64,000 bases of DNA from Straminergon stramineum (Eukaryota; Streptophyta; Bryopsida; Hypnales; Calliergonaceae). A model generated the notes under the pieces. The model saw nothing but the letters and a program-made list of their open reading frames with translations, searched no databases and was not told where the DNA came from. Numbering within the stretch: the stretch's first letter is position 1; each line of letters starts with the position of its first letter. The position numbers and the translations under genes are program-made. Location of the stretch: the NCBI GenBank assembly GCA_963920665.1, contig OY987273.1, forward strand, positions 4,900,501 through 4,964,500. The letters run 5' to 3'. This document shows, piece by piece, positions 23,864 to 35,422 of the stretch.

Positions 23864-24962
23864 TCACCTCGTCGTGCTTTTCCATCGAAGTCTTCTCTTT
23901 ATTGTTTACAGTGTTGCGCTCTTCGTTGGCGAGGTTTTTGTGTTGTGACCTGGGTTTAGGGTAAGTCTCCTTCCCTGCAAAAGTTTCTCTGTTTCTTTGT
24001 TGTGCTAGGGTTTTCTTGTCTTTGCTTTCGTAATGTTATTGTTTCTTTGTTGTGCCTTGTTTAGGCTTATGCTAAACCGCCTTCTTTGTCTAAAATTTTA
24101 CCAATTTAGGTTGTCTTCTATAATGCTTATTCCACTAAGAAAATGTTCAGGGTTGTTGCTGCAGGCACGAGCTTCATTGACATGGAGCACTTTTCATTTT
24201 TTCACATTTGTGAAGCTCTGTCTTAGAAAGGTAATGTCACTTACACTTCCCTCTATTTGCTTATTATTCCACATACTTTTTGTTCATTGGGAACTGCACG
24301 TCATCTTCATTTTTTTTGGAGCTCGGTGTCTATAGTTGTTGTTCTTCGTTCTCCTCTTGGAAAGACTTAGGATTTTGTGTTTTGTCATAGTTTTTGTGTT
24401 TGTTGCACTTCACCTTCTAATTCATTTGCAGTGGTTTCATTCTAGGGTTGTGGTTTATTGTCTCATGATTGAATTTTCTGGTTTTGCAGAAGACCTTAGA
24501 TTGTGGTCTACGGTTTGCACTTGTTCTTGTGTTTTTTGTTTCACGGTTTTCTATTGTGTGGATTTTGTTTTGAATCATATTCTTTCTTTTGAGTTCCTTG
24601 GTTAGCATGTTCGCTTCTCATGGTTTGTGGTTTGCTGGTTTGCACCTTCACTCATTGTGGTTTCAGGTTTAGGATTTGTTGTGATTCTGAGGTTTTTTTG
24701 AATCACGTTTGGTGCTTAGGATTTGCTTAGGGTTTGCTTAGGGTCTGTTTAGGGTTTGTGTAAGGGTTGATCAGGGTTTTCTTATTGCTCACGTAGGGTT
24801 TACTCAGGGTATCACCAGGTATCAAATGGGTATCAAACAAGTATCATATAAGTATTTCAGAACATGATAACAAAAAGTATTATTTACCACTAAAATGCAG
24901 TTCAGATTGGGGGAGCATAAAATGCACAAAACTTAAAAGAAATCCTAGAATCGCAACTTTTA
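23864..24962 (+). other. C/T- then G/T-rich region upstream of the plus-strand gene
   Basis: This looks like a leader or first-intron region rather than coding sequence: pyrimidine-rich tracts, a possible donor (GGGTAAGTC) near 23960, and repeated AGGGTTT phrases from 24720 to 24810. Small open frames at 24033-24605 contain no motif. Confidence 0.35.
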
Positions 24963-25270
24963 AATCACCATTAGCATAAGTGCAATTTAAGTCGTCCCAA
25001 CTTGAGTTGCACAGAAGTCCGAAGAAAGACAGGCTGTCTCTCCCGTAAAGCACCATTCATGTAAGTGCAATTCAGGTTGTCCCGACCTAAATTGCACAGA
25101 AGTGTAAAGAAAGCCTAGCCATGTCACCCATAAAGCATCATTCACGTAAATGAAATTCAGATCATTCCAACTTGAATTGCACAGAAGCCCGAAGAAAGAC
25201 AGGCCGTATCACCCGTAAAGTACCATTTACGTACATGCAATTCAGGTCGTCCCAACTTGAATTCCACAGA
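24963..25270. repeat. 85-bp tandem repeat, four copies, each holding a palindrome
   Basis: Palindromes start at 24981, 25066, 25151 and 25236, exactly 85 bp apart. Consensus arms are TGCAATTCAGGTCG and CGACTTGAATTGCA-like. The spacer between them (GAAGAAAGACAGGC...CCCGTAAAGCACCATT) is also repeated. The core palindrome is the same family as at 14211-14950. Confidence 0.9.
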
Positions 25271-25629
25271 GGTAAAAGAAATTCAGCTCATACACAGTTA
25301 GTCAAATACTTTCTTTTCTACTACTTAGTTTAGTTGAAAATAAAAAGGATAAAAATCAAAGAGAATCTCCTTCAATGCCATCACTATTGGCTAAGATCAG
25401 GTTGACCCAAATTGAAATACACAAACTCATATTATAATCATATATTAGACAAAACATGAATCATACAACATGACTAAAGAACAAATCCCAATGCAACACA
25501 GAAGGAGAAAATTAAAGAAACAAATGAATGGACTATGCACAATTCATACACTCATCAAGTAAGTATCAACTCAATAAACTATGAACAAATAAAAACCATT
25601 AACAATTTGTTTGACAAAAAATTAATGTG

Positions 25630-25858
25630 CAATTCAAGTCAGGGCGACCTGAATTGAAATGCCAGATAACAATAACAGAGTGCAATTATCACTATCAGTA
25701 TCTTGACCGAAAATATGAATGATAACAAACATCAATCCCCAACATCCAATACTTCAAGCCAAATTAATTTGAACAGAATCTATTTAGATAAATAGAAATG
25801 ATAACACTAGAATATCAGTCATAATGTACCAACGTTCAGGTCAGGCCGACCTAAACTA
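25630..25858. repeat. two further palindromes upstream of the plus-strand gene
   Basis: CAATTCAAGTCAGGGCGACC with a matching right arm lies at 25630-25656. GTTCAGGTCAGGCCGACCTAA lies at 25834-25858, just before the likely start codon at 25888. They are the same family as the 85-bp array. Confidence 0.8.
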
Positions 25859-25887
25859 CAAATAGCTGAAGGAATTGGATTCCATTC

Positions 25888-28800
25888 ATGGACAATATGT
25901 TTGATTTGAACGAGTTCTTTGAAACAATGTATGAACTCACAGATTCAATGTTTATGCAGAATGGAAGACCAAATTCAAAATCTGAATGCCAATTTTACTC
26001 GTTTGACCACTACAACACCAGACGACGAGTATGATGATGACGAGATGATGATCGAAGGAGATTACTGGGAGTTCAGTGATCTCGACCAAGTCGAAGCTTG
26101 GAGTCTGACCATGGTGCCCCATACAGACAATATGGTCTTTAATATGAAATACAAGAACTCAAAAATCTTTATACCCCTTTCTTACGATGAGAAGGTCAAG
26201 GACATTATTAATGACGTCTACCCAGAGATCAAAGTACGATGCGTGACAACCAAGAGTGAATTGGCAACTGACAAGCAATACCACTTCACAATTACCTTTA
26301 ACTCGAAGAAGATCCCTTTACGATGGTGCCTCCTTCAAAGTCTGGAGCCTACGCCTTATAGTAGCGAGATCAAAAACCTAGAGAAGAAGGTAGACGAGAA
26401 CTATTATAGTAATGCCGATGGTTCACCTTTGACAGGAAAGCGTCTTTGTACTAAATTGCGCTATCTTTTCAATTCCTTCGAAGTACTAAAAGAGAAGTAC
26501 GCAATGCAACAATTGTTTATGGCTCCTCGAACAGTCTCTGTTGAATTCGGTAGTTAGGGTGAAGGTCAACCATCTATGGGGACACAAACGCTAGGATCTC
26601 AAGGTCGGGGGAAGAGGAATAAAAAGCTACCTCCAACACCAACATTTGTGACACGAAGCAGTCCACTGGGCTCAACCTCTGCAAAAAAACCCGCAAAGAA
26701 GACATCCGAGCAATTGGGTCCAAGAGAATTGAGTTATGTAGATCTGATGGCAATGGTGCTCCAAGTGTTGCAGACGGATCGTAGACCTGACTACAAAACT
26801 GTGAGTGCGGTCTATAAAAAGTTTTGGGAGAGATGCACGGATGCATATTTTTTAGGGGTGGATGAGAAGAAAGTGCTTCCCCTTGAGTAGTTGATTGAAG
26901 CACCCGCTGAATTCAACATCCGAGTCTTAGAGACCCATTTGGTGGAGTCCATGATAAACTAGCTTGTCAACATTCTAGACAAGAGCACCAAACAAACCCT
27001 TTGCATGATGCTAGTTGGTCCTACGAAGAAGCCAACAAAGTGGGAAGATATTCAACATGGCTTGTTCTACATCATCAATGGTCAGCATAGCGTTGTTGCC
27101 AATAGGATGATGATGGAGGATGATAGCGGGATTGATGAGACAACCCAAAAGGAGTTCAAGAAGTGGAACTGATTTATTGTGTGGTCAAATGATGCTGAGA
27201 AGTTGCGGTCCATCTCCGCTTATTACAATCGCATTAACCACTTTCAAGCAATATAACCATCTTGGGCCACTAACATTTTGGGAGCAAGAACCATATGGGT
27301 GAACATGGGTAGCCCAAAGAATCCAAAGGATGTGGTTGTTGTAGGAACAATCCAAATGGCCCGACAGAATAGAGAGTCATTGAAGCAAACAACAAAATTT
27401 AGGGTGAGTAATTCAGGTTGGGTCGACTTGAACCGCAGTAGTAGTGGTGGCATCTTCAATGCGCAAGTGCCTATGAAGCATAGGACAATTGAACAATTGA
27501 TTTTTTGAATATTGTCTTCATTTATTCAAAGCCTGACACACTGTTGAATAATGATATGCAGGAGTTTGAGAAAGCGATGCATCAACACTTTGCTATGATA
27601 GATGTGAACAAGAATCACATGCTATCAAAGAAGAAGGGGGCGGAAGATAAAATGAGACTTATAAACGAGTTGAAGATTATTACTACACCTGCTCATGTAT
27701 ATAATTTGTGGAGTGAAGTCATCACCAACTCTACGCACAGAGAGCTCTTCGATCGAGACATGCTCATGAAGTTCAACAAGAAAGAGAACTGGAAGTAGGA
27801 GAGCTGCGCTTTGAGTCGAGATTATTTCAAGCCATTGGGAAATCTCAGCTATGATGACTTGGGGAAGTTGGCGAAGCATATTTTGAATCAGTCGGGAGTC
27901 AAACGCACCCTCAAGTATCCGAAGGTGACTATCAAAGCAATATCATCAGTCCTCGATAACTGTTATAGTACTAAGGAGTGGGTGGAGCGTCGAAAGCGAA
28001 AGCAAGTGGTGAAGAGAGAGCTTCACCAAATTGACCCAGACCTTGGATTGTTCAACGCCAACAACGAACTTATAGTTGCCAACTGGAGGGAATTCAAGAG
28101 AACCCGTAGTATTACAAGTGCAACTATGAACGTGTTGTTAGAGAGGCCCTGTGAGGCTTTTTTTGCACAAGCAAAGCAAGTGAAGACAAGAAACAAAACA
28201 GCTGCAGAGATATCACCTTTAGCAGTAGAGTTTTTTAGAGTCTTCCTTGAGAAACGGAATCATTTTGTAGCTCCAACTAGCATCGCTTATCTCTGACCCT
28301 ACCGAATTTTGGAGAATAAGCATTTGTTGTGGCTGTACGTGGCATAGACCAGCACCACGGCCAAGGAGGTGAAGTTGGGGGTCATAGACTTTAGAACTAT
28401 CCCAGGCATATTGCAAAAAGAGAATTCCACAATGGAGAAGCCATTCTTCTACGAAGTCTTGACCTCCATGGAAAAAATGAAGCAGCTTCTCTTGGAGGAA
28501 GTGAAGTCCTGGTTATTTATTTGTGCCGATGAGAAGGACCAGGTGCAAGTTCTTGCATATGTCGAGAGGAATGAAGTTCTTAAGACTTTCCACATGCGAT
28601 GTGCAGATTATTATCCAACAAAGAATGAACGTCTGATGGATTTGCTAGCAAACAATGCTAAGGCGCTCAAGAAAGTGCTGCTTATGTTTCTTCAAAGCCT
28701 AGATAATGTGTACCAAGCAAGAATATATCTGGAGTTCATAGCTCCAGATACATTGGTGTGCAAAGAAGCACAAAGATACAATGAGCTGCCTTTTAGAATG

Positions 28801-30043
28801 TACAATATGGAGCTCAGAATGGAATTCTACCTATGGGTTGTAAAGAAATTTTGTAATCTAGGGTCCAGGGTCTTCTTTGTCTTTGCTAGTGGAAAATTGA
28901 CCTGTGTTGCATTGGTAAGTGACAAAATGCAATTTAGATTGGTTCGACTTGATCTACACTATTGGACGTAATTCATTTAGTTTCTCCAGCAATTAAATTT
29001 CATAGAATGTCACCATTTATTATACTTCATGCTTATTCAGGTCGGTTTGACTTGCAATGCAATAACCACGTAATTCTAAACTAGACATTGATGTGAACAC
29101 ATTGTAGATGAGTTCAATAAATGTACACACAGTAGTTCCAAACATCGAATCTGACTTATGGAGCGACATTGCTATTCTAGCATTGAAGCTCGACAAAGAC
29201 GATTTCTTTGACATTAGATACTTTGTTGATGCCACACAGTTTCCGGTAGTGATGGGGTCACAGTCGACACCTTCTTCAACTAGGATGAGGACTAGGTCCA
29301 CAATAGGGTCCCCGAGCAGTCGGGCAGAAAAGAGGAAGGCCACAATCTATAATGAAGAAGAGGAAGACGACGATGAGGAGGAGGGCTCTGATGATGAAGT
29401 AGGTCTCGATGTCATGCCAACACTAGGTCGATTTGCCTTCCAAGATTCACCACGATCGTCTACCTCTTTAGGATTGCACGCTTCAGGAAGAGTGTGTGCT
29501 ACTCTAGTGACTCCTTCCTCAAATAAGCACCCGACGAAGAAGAGGAAGGTGGACCCTATGAAGTTTGTTGTAGAGACGTTAGCTTCTCTTATGAGGCAAC
29601 AAGAGAGTATGCATCTAGACCAAGCGGAAGATAGGGCAGAGAATAGAAGGCTCTAGGAGGAGACGAATCAAAGGTGTGCTTCGTCCCTACAGCCTGCCTC
29701 TACATCGCAACAATGCCTGATTCAGAATCAGGCCAGTGGATCAAACGACAGCGCAGTCTCTGTTCCGCAAGAGGCTACAACATTGCTTGCAACGCTTCCT
29801 ATTGGTGCCCAAGAATCTAACCCTCCTACTACTACCAATGACACTGATGCAAGTCCATCTCTCTTGTTAGAGAAGACAGAAGCCACCGATTCAGAGGTTG
29901 TTGTGCACGAGGTGGCCGAAGTTACACCGAGAGATACGGAGGATGCCGGCACCGAGCCAAACCTGCTCAAGGAACTAGCCAATGTAGTACTCGAACTGGA
30001 TATGGTTCCCGGCGAAGGTTCACTAACAAGTTCTCCTCAATAA
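25888..30043 (+). pseudogene. large decayed gene of unknown function, three exons
   Basis: The likely start is ATG 25888 (MDNMFDLNEFFETMYELTDS), with a 1-base shift near 25960. Exons are 25888-27403, 27562-28914 and 29108-30043. Introns start GTGAGT and GTAAGT and end GCAG and GTAG. Their lengths (158 and 193) join the three frames correctly in phase 0, which supports the model. The product would be about 1,270 residues: an acidic start, a long helical middle (KQVVKRELHQIDPDLGLFNA, RMYNMELRMEFYLWVVKKF), an Asp/Glu run, a KKRKV-type nuclear signal, and an acidic tail. I recognise no domain. Nine stops interrupt it: TAG at 26555, 26888, 26960, 27796, 28345 and 29654; TGA at 27170 and 28294; TAA at 27254. 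Both introns carry the palindrome seen upstream. Confidence 0.6.
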
Positions 30044-30364
30044 TCACTCGATGTCATTTGTTTTAGCTCAACTCGAGCTGATTTGTATCATAGGGTGTTA
30101 CATGTAGATATAGTGTAGGTTTAGGATTTTTGCAATGGAGAGACATGTTTACCAATGAACTATGGAGTGTTGAAGTTTAAACTTTAATTGAATATATTCA
30201 AACTCAATTCCTGAGCCAGTAATATATAGCACTCACACAGAGTATCATTTCGTCAATCATCAATCGCACGGCCACTAAATTTGCCAATTGTCTCCGCATC
30301 ACCGTATGCACCCGCTATACAATCACATCCTCTCTCTGTAACTGAAGATGAAGTCCATTGGAGC

Positions 30365-31363
30365 ATGGCCCCCAGAGTTGAAGTGCAGAACGTGGCTATT
30401 GTTCAAGAACGGAAAGTAGTGATACAAGTTACCTTCACAGTACCTTGCGGATCCTTTGAAAAACAGGTAAGCATCGGTCTTCTATTTGTTCATACTTCGA
30501 TTGGTCCTCATGTGTATTGCCACTGTGCTCTACTATTTGTACTTCTTGGTGAGCACCAGTTTCTATGTGATTTCGTTGTATGTCTAGAATGAGACAGTAT
30601 AGCATTATAACTACCTACGCATTCGCCTGTTTGATAGCAGGAATCCGGTCCTCCATCTGGTCGTGGAGGAACTTCGGAGGGCATCAATTGGCCATTTAGG
30701 TCTAGGGTGGCAGAGAAGTGGATCAATGTTATCCTTGACCTAAATGGCATTCTATGTGTCTGCAAAGATTGGAAGTCCAAGGGGTTGTTGCATAAACACT
30801 TCAGAGGCTCCTTGGGATCGCACTCAGCCATAGAACCCGCTTTAGTGGGACCAAAGGCTGTGTGGGTGAGACCCACTTGCTCCAATTTCCTCTTGGAGCT
30901 AGGAAAAATTGTAGTGATATCGATGTGGAGTTCTATGAAAAAGTCCACCACTAAAATGATTTGCGAATATCTTTTTCGAGGCTTAGTGGGACCCTTTCTT
31001 ATTCTTGGGCAAGACTCTTGTCAAACTATTAAGAGCAGAGATAGAGTTGGAAGGTTGTCTTCCTTAAAGGAGCTAGGGACAAATAAAGACTTGTTCTTGA
31101 AAAATCTAGATATGTTATTCAATGGCTCAAGAGGAAGCTTTAGTGCCAACAATACTGTCATTGTAGACGACAGCCCAATAAAACATATAATGAACAAGTC
31201 TGATAATGTCATTCTACTAGACTCTTGGAGTTATAGGGGAAATGGTCCGAGGGATACTTTTCTACTTGAAGTATTGCTTCCCTGGTTTAAGCATCTACTT
31301 GTTGTTCGCGATCAAGGGTTGAAGTCATTCAGGGAAAACGGTCTAGGAAGAATTGGGCGGTGA
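30365..31363 (+). CDS. FCP1/SCP-like HAD phosphatase-fold protein
   Basis: Two exons, 30365-30466 and 30641-31363, join in phase 0 (CAG|GTAAGC ... GATAGCAG|GAA). They give about 274 residues with no stop. The body reads KWINVILDLNGILCVCKDW, VRPTCSNFLLEL, GKIVVISMWSSMKK and NTVIVDDSPIKHIMNKSDNV. This matches the HAD motif order of the FCP1/NLI-interacting-factor family. In active members motif I is DxDx(T/V); here it is D-L-N-G, so the second Asp is lost, while WSS and DDSP are kept. Catalysis is therefore doubtful, and a binding role is possible. The frame is open upstream to about 30228, so the start could lie further 5'. The neighbouring genes are full of stops, but this one is open. A further exon after 31690 is possible. 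Confidence 0.65.
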
Positions 31364-32551
31364 ATGCTATGCAATGAAAGGAATCGAAAAGAATACAACA
31401 AGCTCATGGATGTAGTTCGTGTGTCTTCTAGTGTAAATTAGGTTAGCTCTTGAAGAGCTCAATTTAGATTGGCATGGTTTCATTAGACTTTCATTTCAAC
31501 TCAGCATGACTTGAATTGTACATAATTGTTAACATAGTTATGAATGAAATTGTTTCTTGGTTTCATGGATGCAATAGTGTTCCTTCATTTACATTGGTTT
31601 GACATTAGTCCTTTGATACATGTCCGAGCAAACTCATGCATGTTGTATTCTTTGTTTTTACGCATTTGGATAGACCTTTGTTTTCATTTCAGTTCTTATC
31701 AAATAATTGGCACTTCGACGACCCATGTCCTAGGAAGTGGACTTGCTTGCATAGCGTCTACGGACTCCATCTGGGACTACGGGCAGTATTTAATCCTCAG
31801 CACTAGAAACTTTTTGGGATCAACAACTACTGCGAATTCTACAATGGACTTTTCACTGAAGCTCGTCGAGGATGGTGTGGTTGATAGCCCTCCCTGTGGA
31901 AGGAAACGACATCCACTCTCATGCTCCCCATCTCCATTGCGATCTATGGGCCATCCTACCTCAGTGACACCCTTCGACAAAGTCCCTTAGAGGAAGCTTT
32001 ATAAGGACTTGGGATATCAAGTCGCTTCAACAGTGTTGAAGTTTGAGGTTCCATTTGTGACACACCATTCACTCCCCAATATAGCACCTTGGATTCCACA
32101 ACACCACGCACCATCTGAAGGGGGGCAAATGAATCAGTCGCACGATGGAGTATCTCATAGTTGCTAATCGAGCGGAAGTCATTGGAGGCACAACGGCAGG
32201 ACTATTGGCGTAAGTATAAAAAGATGGAAACAAGGTATAGTCGAGGACCAGAGATTTTGAAGGTAGTTCAGGAAATCAAGAGCAAGTCACACTCATGACA
32301 GTTGTCTATACGACAAATTTTGTTTTTGTAAATAAATGATAGCAATGATAGATACTACATAGAACCCTATGTAGGATATGAGGATGGCTTCCTTCATGGG
32401 ATCGTATACCCTAAATCTAGGAAAAAACTTTGTAAATTGTTACAATCCTCATACTCAAGGACATGATGTTAGACACTATGTTGAAGGCATCTGCACCAAT
32501 GAATGCAGTCCTTGATCTATTACAAACCGGGTATTCAAATTAAAGTACCTC
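31364..32551 (+). other. possible 3' exons of the FCP1-like gene, uncertain
   Basis: After 31363 a palindrome-like relic (31458-31515) and an acceptor (TTTCAG at about 31690) precede a frame that is open to 31990. It holds CGRKRHPLSCSPSPLRS and has no known domain. Beyond the TAG the same frame continues (RKLYKDLGYQVASTVLKFEV) to about 32165. This may be another exon of the upstream gene or a separate fragment. Confidence 0.3.
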
Positions 32552-32890
32552 ATCTTCGTCGGCTGGAGTAGTCTTGCAAGTAGATTGCTTGTGAACATGA
32601 GGGCATAGTAATTGAATAATGAAGTAGATGCTGAACTTTGACTAGATCTAGGCAAGGAAGTTGTAGAATTAGAAATATGCAGGCGTTGCTATAAGCATTT
32701 TCATAAATGGCAATCTAAAGAAGACTGTGAGGATTGCAATTTATGAGAATGCTCAATGGCGTTTGGATATTTGTTTTTCTACAACTTCCTTGCCTAGATC
32801 CTACCAAATCTCATCATGCACTTCATTCTTCAATCGCCATGCCCTTGTCTTCTCAAGCAATCTACTTGCAATGTCTAACACGTTTGATGG
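32552..32890. repeat. large inverted repeat with ~155-bp arms
   Basis: The left arm (32552-32720) is matched by the reverse complement of the right arm (32724-32890). The longest perfect block is GATCTAGGCAAGGAAGTTGT and its complement (32644 and 32780). TTGCAAGTAGATTGCTTG also pairs. The arms encode related peptides: ASRLLEKTRAWRLKNEV on the minus strand and ASRLL...DLGKEVVE on the plus strand. It is therefore an inverted duplication of a coding fragment and would fold into a long hairpin RNA. Confidence 0.75.
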
Positions 32891-33855
32891 AGATGAAGAA
32901 CTTAGTTGCCAGGAATGTAACTTACAATAGGCCATGTGTGTATGAGGATTTGTTGATAATATACATATAATACATAGTTATTTGCTTATAATGTTTCATT
33001 TATTGGATTACACTTCACATTTATTGCATGATGTTTTGAAATTTTGTATTTCTTCAGAGGTTTTGTATGTGATTGTTGTGCTTTCTAGTGTTAAGGGACC
33101 ACGGATTCTTTTCACATTTACAATAAATAGTACTTTTAAAACTCTTATTTCAGTGGAAAACTCACATTTTAATGAATATGATGTTCAAATGTCGAATAGG
33201 TAATTTCTGCATTTGCAAAAAAACAAGTTCCACCATCAACACTTATAATGATCACAATAAATCAATGAATCATGATGCCTACTTCTGCACAATACATTAT
33301 ATGACCATCGCAGACAATGAGGTAAGTTAATTTTGTACTAACTAGGTTCATCAAATGATCGACGACTACCTCCTAAGTCTGGTATACTCATACACAATAT
33401 TATTCAAATTGTGAAGTTACTGTCAATATCCTATAGTACATTCTCTATTCCATTGAAACTTACAAGTGACCAACATGTACACATCACCACCACAATATTG
33501 TTACATAAATTGCAATTCAACCAAATTGGGCGACATGTGTCTATTTCCCATTAAAGCAAACCAAGAAAAATACTATGCACCCCAATATTTAATAGACATC
33601 AATTTCCAAGAATTTGATTGTATTAACACAAGGAAAAATCATATGAAAATAAACAATGCAATGAAAACCTCAAAATTATTCAAAGCCTATTTCTTTTGAA
33701 ATAAAACTTTGCAACAACTAAGAGAAGTTTCTCATATTCAAGCATTCCCTGTATACCATCATATACTAAACAACTTTTAATTTAAACATATTAAATTCAT
33801 CATGCATCTTCTTAGGGTTCTTAATGGAAAAAAATAGAAAAACACTTCAACTTAC
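32891..33855. other. AT-rich presumed intron of the tnp2 gene
   Basis: No coding signal. The minus-strand donor GTAAGT of the tnp2 exon is at 33855-33850. Small frames at 32982-33203 and 33466-33699 lack motifs. Confidence 0.45.
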
Positions 33856-35422
33856 TTGTGTAAACCTCTTTCTAAATCTCACCTCCCAATACGGAAGTTC
33901 AAATAGGACGCTTAGTTGCTTCACACCATGTCTCTTCACCGGATCTTCTTCTCCATCTTCAGCCCCTCCTGTTGAGATGTATAAATCCCTTTCTTTGCCT
34001 AGTTTGAGGATGTCTGCACCCGATGGTCTCTATGGGGCTTCACGCCACTCCTACTCACTGTTGAATGCCATTTTTGCATGACGAAATTGGTGTTCCCTTG
34101 ACACGAACCTACGATGACCCAAGTACAACATTTTCTTCAAACTACCCAAATTCTCCATGTACGTTTCACTTATACAAACAGGGCAACCCTTATAGCCTTT
34201 TACTTGTTGCTTAGAAATTACGCCATATGCTGGAAAGTCATTGATTGTCCATAGTAAAATCCTCCTCAAAACAAAATGTTGTCGTTCTTCTACCATAGAT
34301 GCATCAATAGCAGGTACACTTGCCCACAGTCTCAACAAGTCATTCACTAGAGGGCAAAGGAAAATGTCAAAAGCCTTTGGTGACGGTGCCTTCTCACCTA
34401 AATAATCACATAATGAAAGATTATTATTTGCATGGTTCCTCAATTCATTGGAAGACATGAGTATTTTGTTGACAACCTCTAATTAACAAGTGAACTCAAT
34501 TGATTTGCATTCTGACTAATTGAAGCATTGATAGCGCAGAACCCACTACGAATTACAAAATGTCATTTACCTAGTATGATCATGGTCAATGATATGAAAA
34601 ACCTTCACGTAGCCAACTAGGGTGGAAAGTTGTACAAAACTATGAGGATCAGCTATGAACTATGCTTAACAGATTGGTTTCCGAAAGGGTTCACTCCATC
34701 ACCAACAAGACCCATGTACACATTTGCGTCCTTTGTTGGAAAAGTTGGATCTATATTGTTGATGGAAGCCCACTGTAGATTGTCCACAACAAAATGCATG
34801 AGCCCATCTTCAGAATGATTTGCGGCATGCCATTTCATGAGCTTGGCCACCTCCGTACAATAAAATAGACGCTGCAGATGTGGGATAATAGGGAAATACT
34901 TCAAAACCTTTTGAAGCACTTGATTTGAGCTAGTTACGTAACGTGGAGCATGACAAGTCAGGCATTCCAGAAGATCTTTGTTCTCTAGGCCTTCATTTAG
35001 AACATGGCCGTTAGGGCAACAATGTATAGCTCGGTGCTCTAACCCCATCCGCATGACCATTCTCTTCATTTCATAAGCACTATGCGGTAGACAATTTGAT
35101 CTTGGTAGCAAGTCGCCACCTAGAAATTGTAACAACTCGTCCAAGAAGGTGTTTGGCACTCCAAATAGGTTACACATGATCAACAGTATGATGCCGACTT
35201 GTAGACAATTCACAGGGCAATCTTCGTAAATAGCAGTGGTGGTCTCATAAGCAAGTGATCCATATCCACTTCATTCGTGTCTAGATCCACACCTTCATAA
35301 TTGTCCGCTTCTGTAGGTGGTAGGTCTTCATGGCCTTCGGCTTGCATATGTAGCTCATCTGCCTCCAAATATGCTTCATGCACCATGTCATTTACATTGA
35401 TCTCTATTCTCGGTGGCCACAC
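33856..35422 (-). pseudogene. CACTA tnp2 transposase, N-terminal core
   Basis: Starting near 35422 (EINVNDMVHEAYLEADE), an acidic region shifts frame near 35235 into AIYEDCPVNCLQVGIILLIM. The conserved tnp2 run follows: FGVPNTFLDELLQFLGGDLL, MGLEHRAIHCCPNGHVLNEG, LECLTCHAPRYV, VLKYFPIIPHLQRLFY and DANVYMGLVGDGVNPFGNQS. Then come FLCPLVNDLLRLWASVPAID, ILLWTINDFPAYG, KGYKGCPVC and YLGHRRF. The exon ends with VLFELPYWEVRFRKRFTQ directly before GTAAGT at 33855. Stops, including TAG at about 34049 and 34031, break it. In the family (PF02992) this part precedes exactly the block that opens the exon at 10463, so the two are likely one gene. Confidence 0.85.

Noticed and set aside
23645..23959. Leu-rich open frame that looks like a membrane protein
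   Set aside because: It is produced by the 54-bp tandem repeat. An overlapping frame is open for the same reason, and there is no domain.
24963..25270. 85-bp array as a CRISPR array
   Set aside because: The whole unit repeats, including the part between palindromes, so there are no unique spacers. The setting is eukaryotic.
27404..27438. A 35-base intron formed by the palindrome itself (GTGAGT ... CCGCAG)
   Set aside because: It is too short for plant splicing, and its removal puts several stops in frame. The acceptor at 27561 gives a clean frame.
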